Below are positions 22,219-33,936 of a stretch of DNA of 64,000 nucleotides, piece by piece. Position numbers and translations under genes: made by a program. The notes under the pieces are model-generated. The model was not told the DNA's origin, made no database searches, and saw only the letters and a program-made list of their open reading frames with translations. The stretch is from assembly GCA_023375675.1 (NCBI GenBank), contig JALQBC010000016.1:62001-126000 (forward strand). Direction: 5' to 3'. Source of the stretch: Cytospora piceicola (lineage: Eukaryota; Ascomycota; Sordariomycetes; Diaporthales; Cytosporaceae). Each line of letters begins with the position of its first letter. Position 1 is the stretch's first letter.

Positions 22219-25200
22219 TGTGCCGACAAAACGCGATTGAATGCTGCGAAAGTAGGTTAGCGATGAATTCGGGATTGAGTTTCGCGTATGTAAAATGAAG
22301 TTGACGAGAGGTTTTGGACTGGTGCTGAGATAAACTCGTCAGCGGGCAGAGTTTGAGATTGTCGCGTGGGTTTGATGTTGTCGCGTGAGGTTGACGGTGT
22401 CGTATGGGGGGTGGGAAAGGAACTCAAAAGAAAAAGACGACGAAGCGTAAAGTAAATGGTTCCATTCAGTGTTTTCTTTGGAAAGAAAAGCACTATTGGT
22501 GGCAGGATGTGACAGTCGTTGTTATAGTGGGAGGCTGAGAAGGAGAAGGAGAAGGGGGAGGACTGGGTCGCGTGTTGCCATTCAGGACATACCTTGGTCA
22601 GCCGAGGATGACTTGATTGAAGAGACGCGCTCACATTCGACTGAGCACGACCTCGAGATCTTCGAGGTTTTCGACCAACCTCGCGCGTGGCGTGGAAACT
22701 TTCCACGGTGAGGTCGAGCTGTTGTAATTTGTGTGCAAAGGGTGTAGGGTATTTAAGCTACCACTTTACCCAGCGGGCATTTGATGGACCCACAAATCTT
22801 TATCCTTGTCAGGTACGTACTTAAGTACTCGATATGTTTACTGGGACTCGCGTTCGCTGGATAAGTATTAGGTGTAGCTAGATACTCTTTACTGATACTG
22901 TCCCCTGTAACGTGACACACACAGGAACAAATCTTGCCCTCCCCCGGCAGAATACCAAACATAATTACTTAAACTTTGGATCACTCTTCTTAGCACCATC
23001 CTTGGTGCCATTTCTCATATGTACAGAAGTACTCACTCGAAAATGCTTGCTTCTGCATTTCCCTCCTCTGATGTCATCCTTTGCCCTGCCTTGGCCCTGC
23101 GAATAATTATCTGTTTCCTTGCAGGTGAGTATAATCATCACGGGCTACGTAAAATACTGATGGGAAGAGGAAGACATTTAGTATCACACGTGACCCAGTG
23201 GGTGCAGACAGACGACTCGTAGCAAGTATCTGAATACTGTGTCATCCAATCCAACTCTCTAGAAATCTGAATTTATATTAACGAGAATACCCGACAAACT
23301 ACGTAAGCAATGACTCATATATGTACATAAGCTCTCCTAATTGATAAATGAGTCTATAATTACTGGACTCTCCGACGAGGCCATGTGCTACAGCTTCGAC
23401 TGTCATACGACGTATTGGGAGCTTTATATCAGGTATAGTCAAATCCTGACCCAGTTGATTAAATCAGCTCTTCGTTTCCTTGATGTCTCGATGAAAGCTG
23501 CGTGTTGGGACACTCCGATTAGTTGTCATGAGAACCACAACGACGCCGGTGATTTAGCTCACGGTATATATCTTGCCTGGATATCCCCAGGTGCCGGAAC
23601 TCAACCATGGGGTCCTGGAAAGAGCTCTGCAAGGCTGCGGTACTCTGCTTCAAAACCCCGACGCTTTCCTCGTGAGGCGGGAAAAATCGCTGCCACTGTT
23701 ACCTCGCCATCTGAGTGGCTCGTACCAAACGAGAATTGGGTGCCAGCCCTCATCCTCACTTCCGGCCACGTTGTCGGGACCATCGTTCTCGAACACCTTC
23801 TTGGTCGGCTCGTAGTGTGGCAGGGAACAGAATCGTCGCACCCGAAGATGGTTGCTTTCATCGTACACTTCACCACGCGAGGCATGAGCGATCAGCAGCC
23901 GAGGCCGATATCACGATGGAATCATGATCGGATGGCTTCATCTTACTGGTAGCAGGACTTGGCGCGGGCATAAGACTTCACGATTCTGCCATAATTATCC
24001 GGTTGCGCCCTTGTATTGAGTCCTTGTAAGTGATGTGGGGAAGCTTTTTCTCTTTTAGAACAACAATTAAAGCTACACATGGAAACACATGGCGTTTGTT
24101 CGTTCGCTCAGCCCTGGAGCTAATAGGATCTTGGTGTTCCTCGCGAGAGGTGTCAATATATCTCCCCGGTCAAGGGTGGAAACTTGAAATGCAATGATGG
24201 CTGCTATGTTGGAATCTGTATACTTAGCATCACGAGAATATATAGATGACCCGGCGTATTCAATGATGTATAGTCTGAAGCCATGGAGGACTTGCCTTAC
24301 CGTTCTGTATTCAGTATGATTGTGATTATCATGCTGATCGCGCCGGCAGAACGCTTGTTGGCTAACCCCAGGAATTAGTGGATGGAAGAAATAGAGAATG
24401 ACCATTGAAGACAGAGGAAGCCGACATCAAGACAAGACCATTTGATCTTGTTGGCTGTGCTGTTTCTCCAGGCACCATCGATAATCTACGGGTCATTCTC
24501 ACTCCAAGCAAGCGTAGCGAAGGTGTCGGGCCTGAACTTGTAAGTGGGTAGACGCCGTAGCGGAGCGGATTTTCCTTTTGCCTAAAAATCCCTGGTGTAC
24601 CGGTAGGGAATGGTCGGCTGGTAACTTGATTATGGATTAGTCATGCGGCTTTTTCACATCTACCTGAAGTTCTTGAGGTGGGAATGTTGAATATCGTGAT
24701 ATTTCATGGTGTTGACGAGTCCACTCTCTCCCTGGTTATTTCCACACCCGACCTGTCTTCCTCGTCGTCGCCGCTGGCTTGTCAGCTGCTGGGGAAAAGC
24801 AGCAACAAGACCCTCGGGGAATCTCGGCTTCCCCTCTTCGCCACGCTCATCGAATAATCCATCACCACAAAGTCCCCGGGCTACCAGAGAAATACAAGTG
24901 ATGTTCTGGTACCCTCCTCCATGGTGTCAAAAGCAAAAATGGCTACACGACACACCGTCAAATCGTGGCAGGCATTTATATCAACAGATTCACAGTAGCT
25001 TGCGAGAGGTCGTATAGTGCCATACTGAGTGGGACTGTAACTCTATTTTTAGTCTTTTCGGCTGGGTTCTACCCTGTAGGAAAGACAGGCAATGTCGACT
25101 TTGACAAACACCGATAACGACGGTAACAAGGCAGCAAATCTGCGTCTTCGGCAGCCTCGGAACGACTCGTCGTTGGCATCGGCCTATACTTCAAGGTCCC

Positions 25201-26892
25201 GAAGGAAAGGCATTGTTTCTCAACCTACGAGGGTATTTCGATGAGCTCCCTTCACCCGTCCGGACGCCTCCCTCCTTCTCCTTTCCCCCAGGAAGGAGGG
25301 CGCCCCTTTGCTACGTAGTTTTCCGACCTGTCAGGTCTGGAGAGTCCAACCTGTCTGTCTGAGCTCCGTTTGACTCAAAGGACCCGCCTTCCGAAGCCGC
25401 CTCAAGTTCTTCAGCATGTCTTCCGAACTCCTGTCAAGATCGGTCCGCGCCCTTGTCCCCATTTGCACCCCTTGTTCACGCAAGGTGTACTGTGTAAGAA
25501 ACTCTACGTGAAGAAGGAGGGTAAGAGTGGGAATTTATATGATCAGAGTCAACGTCGCGGGCGTCGCCAAAGTGATGTGCAGCTTTCCCTTCGCGGATCT
25601 CACCAAGATCCCAACGGCTGATCAGAGTCGGTACAACCTATTAGGGATAACCTTTTGCTATAAAATTCGGATGCTGACTGTGCATAGGTTCTCTTTGGCA
25701 GCCTGGTGGCCTCCTTTTGGAAAGCGCGGCAAGACGATAAGACGATCGCTGTCTTTGAGATTCTGATGTGCCTGTGCTTGTTTTGTGGATTGCTGATCTC
25801 GTGTCAAGTTTCGGTATCCACCGACTTCCAAGGTCGTTGGTTGGCAGCAGGCTGATGATGATCGCCGGCTGAGCCGGCCCCTGACTCTAGCCTCCTATTG
25901 TGTACCTTTTAGTTGTGGCTCTTCGACTGTTCACCGATGTGTGAGGCTTTGTCCCTATGGGCCATATGCTCTTTTGGTGGCATACATACGGTGATATGTA
26001 GCAAGAGGATTTGATAGCACAAATTCGGAATTCGTACCAAACCAAGACAAAAGCCATGGGAAGATTGGACCGAATAAGTAATTCTATGGGATGTTATTCA
26101 GATCTATGCCTCTACCATACGTAGATCAAACCGCCATAGCATAGTAGATGGGTATACAGTATACTCTCGTCGACTGTATCCCTGTGCAGTTCTTCTGGAA
26201 CATATGTACTGCTTAGACTTGCTGATCAGGGCCGGCACCAATCCTCTGTTATACCGGGACCACTTGTTCGGACCGAGCCAATGGGATAGGCAGCCTGCCA
26301 CTGCCTGTATCCCACGTTCTGCAGGGGATTGTGGGGATCTGTGGGGTTTTGTATGAGTGTGGAGCCGCATGGAAGGATAAGTTCCGAATCGTCCATCGGT
26401 TCATGCTGAGATCAACAACGGGAGAGCCGTGACCCACAATCACCCACACGCTCCAAGATCGACCGCACGGTGACAAGTCATCTTCCGGGACATTGGAATC
26501 TTCAGATCGCCATATCCTAATAGCAATAACTGACATCACGGTGAGGAATAGCGAACGCACTAAGTGGGAGGTTCCGACATTGCGAGCCACTCCGCGACAT
26601 TGCGTTCATGACTATCACGGCCACGCCGGCTATGCCATACTGTCGAACGGTGCCGACAGGAGCACTCGAGCGGAAAGGCTGTTGAGGATGACTGGAGACG
26701 TATAGGGACGAAAAAGAATACAAATAGATGCTGTCTTCCGGCTTTCTGGACAACTTCTCATTCCCTCATCATCCGCAGTCATTCACTCGAATCCACACTC
26801 TCTTTAACACAACAACAACCAAACCCAATACACTCCTTTTAATCAACTCTTTGAAAACACCTTTTTTCAGCAAACCACCACCAACATTCACA
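22219..26892. other. 4.7-kb gene-poor stretch
   Basis: No frame here carries a recognisable domain. The longest (203 codons, 23341-23952 on the plus strand) begins with a non-motif sequence, overlaps equally long antisense frames and has no splice context. A minus-strand frame at 23650-23868 looks somewhat protein-like (many Trp/Tyr/Glu) but is not identifiable. A short repeat cluster (GTACGTACTTAAGTACTC) lies at 22812-22829. The region could hold decayed sequence or noncoding transcripts; I see nothing decisive. Confidence 0.4.
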
Positions 26893-27586
26893 ATGAAGGC
26901 CGTCTTTGTCACCATGCTCTCCCTGGCCGCCAGTGCCTTCGCTAGCCCCATTGCCAGCCGTGACGTCGTCACCACCCAGACCGAGGAGGTCCAGAAGACC
27001 CTGACCATCACCACCCTGACCGAGCAGGTCGAGACCTACACCGGCCAGATCAGTATGCCTCTCTATCTCTATCTCCTCAATACCATGAGCCTGATGACTA
27101 ACATACTGCCACAGACAAGACCATGACCAACGTTGACGCCAACCCCACCATTGAGATCTCCACCTCCGTCCTCGACATCGTGGGCCCCAAGCTGGAGGCC
27201 ATCACCGACCTGCTCCACTCCGCCACCAAGGCCGCCGCTAAGCCTGCTTTCTGGGAGGGTGAGAAGGACCAGCTCCTGCCCAAGGTCACCGCCCTCGTCT
27301 TCGAGATTCTCTACACTGTCAAGGCTCTTGTTGCCAAGCTCGGTCTCTGTAAGTCACCACCCGGATCACCACTACTACCGGATCTCCCATCCGCCTACCC
27401 TGCAATGCCCTTTGCTAATATTGATCTGCAGCTGTTCTCCTTGTCTACGTCCGCCCTCTGCTCGTCGCTGTTGGTGGTCTCGTTCGCAGCCTGGACATCA
27501 TTGTTGACGGTCTCCTGATCACTGTCCGCGGTCTCCTCGACTCCGTCCTTGGCGCCGTCTCCAACACCCTGACCACCCTGATCTAA
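26893..27586 (+). CDS. small secreted hydrophobic helical protein, cysteine-poor
   Basis: Exons 26893-27052, 27115-27348 and 27432-27586 join in phase to give 182 residues. Donors are GTATGC and GTAAGT; acceptors are CACAG and TGCAG. The first 18 residues are a textbook signal peptide (MKAVFVTMLSLAASAFAS). The mature protein has a Thr-rich start, an amphipathic middle (ISTSVLDIVGPKLEAITDLL) and a strongly hydrophobic repetitive C-terminus with LL-x-x-V-x-GL periodicity. There is no Cys in the mature part, so it is not a hydrophobin. It could be a surface-active or cell-wall-associated protein, but I do not recognise the family with confidence. The 5' flank is CA-rich like a well-expressed fungal leader. 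Confidence 0.75.
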
Positions 27587-27922
27587 GGGCAGCCCGACAA
27601 TGATTGGATTGATGGCATGAGCAAGCATCAAGGGGAGGAAGCGCGAGAAGTAGTATTGGTTGTTGTATGATATCTGCTTCTGTAAATTTACACACTGGCG
27701 AGCTGGATTGCGAGGTCCTGCACGGTTGTAATTGTTAATATCAATAATTTGCTGTCACTTCTTTTCCCACCTTTTCCTTTGTCTTGACTATTACTTGAAC
27801 TTCGATGCCTGCCCTTGCTGTGACATAGTATGAAAAGAAACCTGGTCAATGACTCGACTCACTAGACCTTCCCCATGCCAGCTGTCTCCGCATGATTCCT
27901 ACTGCCAATATCATCATGCCGG
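27587..27922. other. short intergenic between convergent genes
   Basis: It contains only the 3' flanks of the secreted-protein gene and of the hydrolase-like gene. No feature is seen apart from the palindrome that begins at its right edge. Confidence 0.5.
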
Positions 27923-29455
27923 CTACCCTAGGGTAGGAATCCTGGCATATCTCGCCAACTTACTGACCTCCTTTCCTTTGTGGCCATCACAGTCCTTGCA
28001 CCCCTTCCTCGCCATCTCCAAGCCAACCACTCCGTCCATATTACCGTTCATCCCATTAGCAGTCGCCCCAAGACCCGTCCAGCTCAGCCTCTTGCTCTGC
28101 TCCGTCCTTGTGGAGGCGGCATGGTTCGCCATGGCCGCGAACTCACGCTTCTCAGCGACGTCACGGTCGATATTCACGAGACATTCCAGGACACTGCCAC
28201 TTGCGTCCGTGGAGGAATCATGCTGAGGGAACAGGCACGACATGTAATCGTCCATCGACATCAACAGACGGGAGGATCGCATCGCCCCGGCCTCCCTCGC
28301 GCCAGGCCACTCCAGCACAAACACGCCGCCACAGAAGCGCCCCTCCAGCTCCTCCCGGACGCTGCGCAGCACGCCCACCCCCGCAAAAGGATCACCCGCA
28401 AAGGCGTAGTGCTCGACATGCGGCCCGCGGTGCTCGTCCGCCCCCGCGGCGTGCAGGTGTTGCTGCTGCCCGGGGGCGGGCTTCTTGGCGCCCGCGGCGC
28501 CGCCGAGGGGCACGACAAAGTCCCGGGCCGCCGCCCCGAAGGTGTACACCTCCAGCCTCGCGGCCCTCTCGGCGGGGACGTCGGCGTGGAGCTGGCGGAG
28601 GATGTGCGACGCGCAGGTCGCGCCTGTGTTGTGGGCCATCAGGACGGTGCGGCTGGTCTTGTGGTCGAGGAGGGCTGTGCGGATCTGGGCGTAGAGACCG
28701 CGGGAGCAGGCGCACGGGAAGAGGCCGTGGAGCCGGCGATGGAGGAGGTGGGCGATGAGGTCGAAGGGGAGGCCGTATGTCGGCGTGTGGACTCCTATGA
28801 CTGAGCGCTGGAATATATTGGATAGGATGGGGAGCGTTGTCTGAGTTAGGTGTCGTGGGCTAGGTGAGATGCAGAGTTAGCCACGGCTTTAGAACAACGC
28901 AGATGAGGAAGCAGCCTCTTACCTCGTTCCCATCCCTGCGATGAAGAACCACCGCTCATCGTCGGCGTCTGGCCCCATCATCCAGCCCTCTGCAGGCGAG
29001 GATGATCTCACAGTGCTTTCCTTCGCACCACGTCCATTCATGATCCAGCTCATACCCATGACCACAGCCATACAGCAACCCAGCCAGGCCACAAAGAGCA
29101 CACCGGGGAGACATAGCCAGAGCGGCACCATCCAGGTGAGCATGTAAGTCTCCATCACAGCAAGGCTAGCATGCTGGGCCATCTCGACTATGTCCATACG
29201 GGATAGTGAACGCCACCGGCCGGGCGCGGCTCCCCGAGCTAGTGCGGGCAGCAGGCGGATGACAGTCATGACATCTTTCCCGAGCTGGTCAGTGACGGAG
29301 CGCTGTGGGTTGGCGATAGTCCCACAGGCGCCATCGATCAAGGGTGGGATGAAGGTAACTGAAGGGCTTGGTGACCCCGAAGTCGATGGTGTTACTCCAT
29401 TGGTAGGCCGGGAGGGAGACCCGTTTCGGGAGCGAAGTGGTGATAGCCACGGCAT
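27923..29455 (-). CDS. alpha/beta-hydrolase-like (lipase-like) protein, nucleophile Ser absent
   Basis: Two exons, 29455-28923 and 28859-27923, join in phase around a 63-nt intron (GTAAGA, GGCTAAC, CCTAG) to give 489 residues; the start has a CACCATG context. The N-terminal half contains a long hydrophobic stretch (MVPLWLCLPGVLFVAWLG), suggesting membrane association. The C-terminal half follows a fungal lipase-like family: GVHTPTYGLPFDL, the strand and elbow VLMAHNTGA, LEVYTFGAAA, and DVAEKREF near the end. In relatives the elbow is usually H-S-x-G; here it is H-N-T-G (Asn255), so the usual nucleophile is missing and the protein may be catalytically inactive. The reading frame is otherwise intact. 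Its TAG stop lies inside one copy of the recurrent 12-bp palindrome. The long plus-strand frames here are GC shadows. Confidence 0.75.
27924..27935. repeat. palindrome TACCCTAGGGTA, copy 2, over a stop codon
   Basis: The palindrome covers the last codons and most of the TAG stop of the minus-strand hydrolase-like gene. Confidence 0.95.
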
Positions 29456-29992
29456 GGTGCCCGGGTAACAGATAGTCTAAGAGCAGTACTTGAAGATACC
29501 GTCCGTTAGAATAATGTTGCTCCAGGGCAATCCGTACGACCTGGGATGCAGCAAACAATTTATGGCGTTCGGGCAGTGTTTTGCATTCCAGACAATCCGC
29601 CGTTCCGATTTTTACCAGCATTCCTCGGAACGCGTCTAGTAAAGTGACATTGACGATCGGGAGGGAATACAATTGGCCCCGTTCCAGTGCTTTAAGTTTG
29701 CTAATCTTGAAATCTCATCAACTAGGTCTAGGTGCACCAGGAATCTAAATGTGATCGGGCAGCATCTGGGCTGGTCAGAGTCAACCGGTCCAACCGCTTA
29801 GTACGACCAACAATAATCACCACACCATATTACAACAACTACAAGGTATACCTAGAATCCAAATTGAAGTCTCAGATGATGCATCATCATTGCTATATTG
29901 ACCTGTCTCTCTATGATCTACGTTGGCTAACCCCTATATATGATAAAGTTCATTCAAACTATTTGTATGACATATAGGGGGTAATCACTGTA

Positions 29993-30004
29993 TACCCTAG
30001 GGTA
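29993..30004. repeat. palindrome TACCCTAGGGTA, copy 3
   Basis: This is a perfect 12-bp inverted repeat in AT-rich intergenic DNA. Confidence 0.95.
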
Positions 30005-31365
30005 GACTTTGCTGTAAATGGTTCTTGAGTCTAAGTACATATGTATCCATATATCAGGACTTGTGGCATTGTTTTATAAGATGGTATTGTAGTAACGCTG
30101 TGCAAGAATGCGTCGTTGACTAACTACGTTGCCGTCAGGTAAGAACAGCCGCCTGTGCCCTTATTCCCAGACTCATACATTGGAAGACCTAGTCCAAAGT
30201 CTGGCGTTCTTTGTACCTAAGATATCGTATCATTAGCCGTGTTGTATTGTACAAGCGATTGCTGGCCACCTCCATCCTTCACATGGTTGTCACGTGCTTG
30301 TCACGTGAGCCACCAAGCAGTGACCATCGCAGATACCGATGTCACCTTTCGGGGGCAAAAGACGCCCACAGCGCAGTTGAAACTGGGGTAATGTGAATTT
30401 TGGAAAGGGCCCGTACAGAGAGCGAGGCAGTCTCGGCTTAACCGGTAGTCCAGTAATACTGCTGGGTGCTCTAATTTCCAGCACCCTCGGTTTCCGACCG
30501 CAACTATATATGTCATAGCCTCAGGACGCCGCGAAGCATGTAAGTTTCCCGGAATAGAGAAGCGTTAATATTTATTAATATACACCTAACAAGGACCCGT
30601 GTGTCCCCGACTCTAACAGCAAGTGCATGATGCATGGTGCATGGTGCATGGTGCTAGGCAGTTCAGGTTGTGCCTGTGCCTGTGGCATGTAGCATGTGGC
30701 ATGTGGCAAAACCGCTAGACATCGGAAATACTAATGAAGCTGACCGAGAGGTGTTTTATCGCCAATGGGACATGGGAACATGGGACCCATCGTAACCTTG
30801 ATAGTCTTGTGCATCATTGCCCAAGACACAATAGGGCGGCACTGGGTGGACACGGTAAACCAAGACGGGCAGCCGCTGATCCTGGCGCAGTGATGCCCGA
30901 ATCCAGAGTGGATGCAAGGATGTTATTCGGAAGGCGAAGGTGATGCCGTCAACTGAGCTTCAGGGACGGCCCGGAGCCCTGGAGGGTTGCAATATTGTAG
31001 ACTCGCAGCCTGGACGCTGATTGGGACTGACTGGTCCGGCAACCACAGGCACCACAGGCACCACCACCACCACCATCAGGTTCCTGCACCTTATCGCAGC
31101 GCCATCGTAACACGGAGTAGAGGAAATGACATGTGAAAGCAAATGCAATGGTTGCACACCCTTTATTTTCCAGGCCATGTTTTACTTGTGGCCATACATA
31201 GTACCTGGGTATAGGTGGCCATGCAATACAACACAACACATCCATCATGGCGGCCGAACGCTTTGCATGTGATGAGGCAAACACACGCATGTGTTTGCAG
31301 ACTACATTCAGGGGTGGTTTCTATCTGCATTTTCTTATCAAATTTTCTCACTTGATGGCCCCACG

Positions 31366-31425
31366 TCTTCTTCTATTTCTTCTTCTTCTTCTTCTTCTTC
31401 TTCTATGTCTTCTCCCCCCCCCCCC
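31366..31425 (+). repeat. TTC-rich microsatellite followed by C12
   Basis: A CTT/TCT tract with one interruption runs to about 31413 and is followed by twelve C (31414-31425). Pyrimidine tracts of this kind are common in fungal promoters and leaders. Confidence 0.85.
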
Positions 31426-32415
31426 TTTTATTCGCTTATTACCCTACCCATCTCCGTCTGGTCTTCCTCTCCCGGCCGCAATCCCGTCGACCAGCGACCC
31501 TGGACCTCGCTAGGCCACGAACCGAAGGCTTAGTTAGTTACTTAGTGGTTAGTTAGAGCTTCGAAGCGTCACAACCGTAATTACTTAGCGTACCGACTAT
31601 CCCACATCAGCACATCACCATTACCGCCTTGAGCTAGCAGCCGTTGCGGGTAAAGAAGCAAATGACTACATATCGGCCACTTCCGAGCCACAAGTTATTT
31701 TACATATCGTCGTTTCGCGATACGAGCGGTTCTGCGGCTACCCGAGCACTTGCGTCACAGCATCTGCAGACAGGCTGCAACTTTGAAGTGAACCCTGAAT
31801 CCCGTGGACCACGTCACTCTCCAGTATTAGAAAAACAAATAACACACCAGTTGACAACAGAAGAAAAGAAGAAGAGGCAGGAGACTCCGTCAGTTCGTTC
31901 GGCACAAGGGCAACCACCAGCAGGTCACAACTGCAGATCTTACACAATAAAGAGTCGCAAAGCTGGAGAACCCTGTTTCTTAGCAGGTGGCAGGTGGCAG
32001 GTGGTCGGTGGTTGGTGGTTGGTGGTTGATACCGCCCGCGACACCGGGCTCCAGAGATCTGCTCAAGTGCTCATCATCCATCACGATTTACCACGAGTTG
32101 CAGGGGAGGAGGCATTCATTTTCCAAGGACAGGGACCACCAGTTCCCCCACAATTTCCAATGTTGGCAAGACGCCAGAATCTTTTGGAAGCTTGAGAAGA
32201 ACAACCTTGTCTGGTCCCCACTACCACCCACAGTAGCCCCAAACCAACTCTTCCCAGGCTCACAGGCTCCCGCGCGTGCTACGAGCATACCTATCACCCA
32301 GTTCAGTCTATGTATCTGCGCTTCACTGGTCATGCTGGCATGCCACGAAGCCAAACAGCCGGGGATCGAACAACCCAGCACCCGACTCTAAGATCGGTCA
32401 TACGGCCTGCTCTTT

Positions 32416-32451
32416 CACACACACACACACACACTCTCTCTCTCTCTCTCT
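32416..32451 (+). repeat. CA then CT dinucleotide microsatellite
   Basis: About nine CA units pass directly into about nine CT units. Confidence 0.9.
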
Positions 32452-33936
32452 GAGGCCATCCTTCTTCTATCTCTCAGCCCGGCAGGGCTGGTCTACTCAG
32501 CTACGTCAACTCTATTCCAGGACATTGTATTGCCATACTGTGTTTTCATCCAAGCCTGTTTCGTCAGTGGTCACATCCTTCTTTGTTCCAATCCACATTG
32601 ACGGTGTTCTTTCCCCCGTTCTTTTCCTTGACCGCTCTCTCGAGATCGGGATTTAGAGTGGATCTCGACGTGGGGTTAGTTGACTGGGGCCCGGGGCTGG
32701 GAAAACACGACAACTCCTGACTTACCTACCTCCTCCCAACAATGAACCACCCACACTGCCGCAACCACCAAGAACAGCATCCTGTGTACTGGTCGCCCCG
32801 TTGACCGCCATACCGAACAACGATCCCGATCCATCATCCGGGTGGGAGTATCGACTGCAAATCCAGGAGGAAAACCACATCTGTCCATCCTCCCTGGACG
32901 ACGATAACCTCGGAAGAAGACAGAACGGCGTGGACAGGTCACGCTTCCCCAAATTTGGATCTGATGATATTCGCATTGGCAATCACATCTCAAGTTTTGA
33001 TATTTCAAACTCCCGCCAACCCGGGCCTGGTCTTGCCCATCTGAAGTTCCCACAGCGGTAACGGAGCTCTTTGTCAACAGGTTCCACAACCTGGCCGGGT
33101 GGTGATGATCACTTTGAACCCACACGAGCCACACCACTGACATCCTGCGACCTGGACAGATTCTGCACGAATTCCAAGCGTGCATATGATTATTTTTCAT
33201 ATGCGCCTTTGTGCAGTTGCCCAGCAAGGGTCCCGGCATCAGTGTCTCCAGCATCGACCCGAGAGACCAAGCGCCAATAGAGGCTGGGGCTTTTCTGCTG
33301 TTTGTGGCTGACTGGTTCTCGACGCTGATACGCCCGCTGCACTTACACGCCGTTCCACACATTTCTGGGGCGTTTAATGCACGACTGCAGGAGCAAGAGG
33401 TTCTGGATTCACGGACGAGGGCGGCAGCTCAAAAAAGCTTACGACCCGCACCGTCCAGCAAGCTGGGAGGGGCTCGGATCAGACGCCGCTTGCAGACTTG
33501 CCAGTTCCCCGGCGCCATTTTCGAATCGAAACTAACCCCCCCGTCCGGTAATTTCAGGAAAGCTTTGGCTCACCGCACTTCGTTAAATAACGTGACGAAA
33601 CGTTCTTGTCCGTGCGAGAGGCACCGCGGGCTCCATCAACCAGGGGTCCGGGAGTGAGACCAAGGCTACTCCGTAGCCGAAGTGACTTTATTCCCGTTCC
33701 AAGAATTGTGCGTGCGGATCCGCATGGGACAAATTCATAATAAACAGTTTCACCTGCCCTCTTCTGGCTTGATCGTCATCGCCGGAAACTACACTCTGTC
33801 GTCAGCCTCACCGGGAACGAGTAGGACATATGCAACGCCGTGCACACAGAGAGGCCTAGTCTTCCTTCGCTCAGACAGTCTCATGTTGCCGAGCTCGTAA
33901 TTCACCGTCGCACCTCAACCCTCACCTTCGTTCAAG

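Larger units (their letters stand above)
29456..33936. other. 4.5-kb stretch without a supported gene
   Basis: Contents are palindrome copy 3 (29993-30004), TGCATGG-type short repeats (about 30625-30660), GGTGGCA and GGTGGTT repeats (about 31984-32030), a TTC/C-rich tract, a CA/CT tract and long CT-rich sequence leading to the gene at 33937. Frames of 183 codons (31644-32195, plus strand) and 228 codons (32676-33362, minus strand) lack motifs and intron context. The last 2 kb may be promoter and leader of the downstream gene. Confidence 0.4.

Noticed and set aside
23341..23952. 203-codon plus-strand open frame
   Set aside because: It has no recognisable domain and equally long antisense frames over the same bases; it could be chance or debris.
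27980..28804. 274-codon plus-strand open frame
   Set aside because: It is antisense to the hydrolase-like gene, which matches a known family across its intron.
31644..32195. 183-codon plus-strand open frame
   Set aside because: The composition is that of repeat-rich noncoding DNA (GGTGG repeats) and no domain or splice context is present.
32676..33362. 228-codon minus-strand open frame
   Set aside because: It has a random-looking sequence with many Cys/Trp/Arg, overlaps plus-strand frames of similar length and has no motif.
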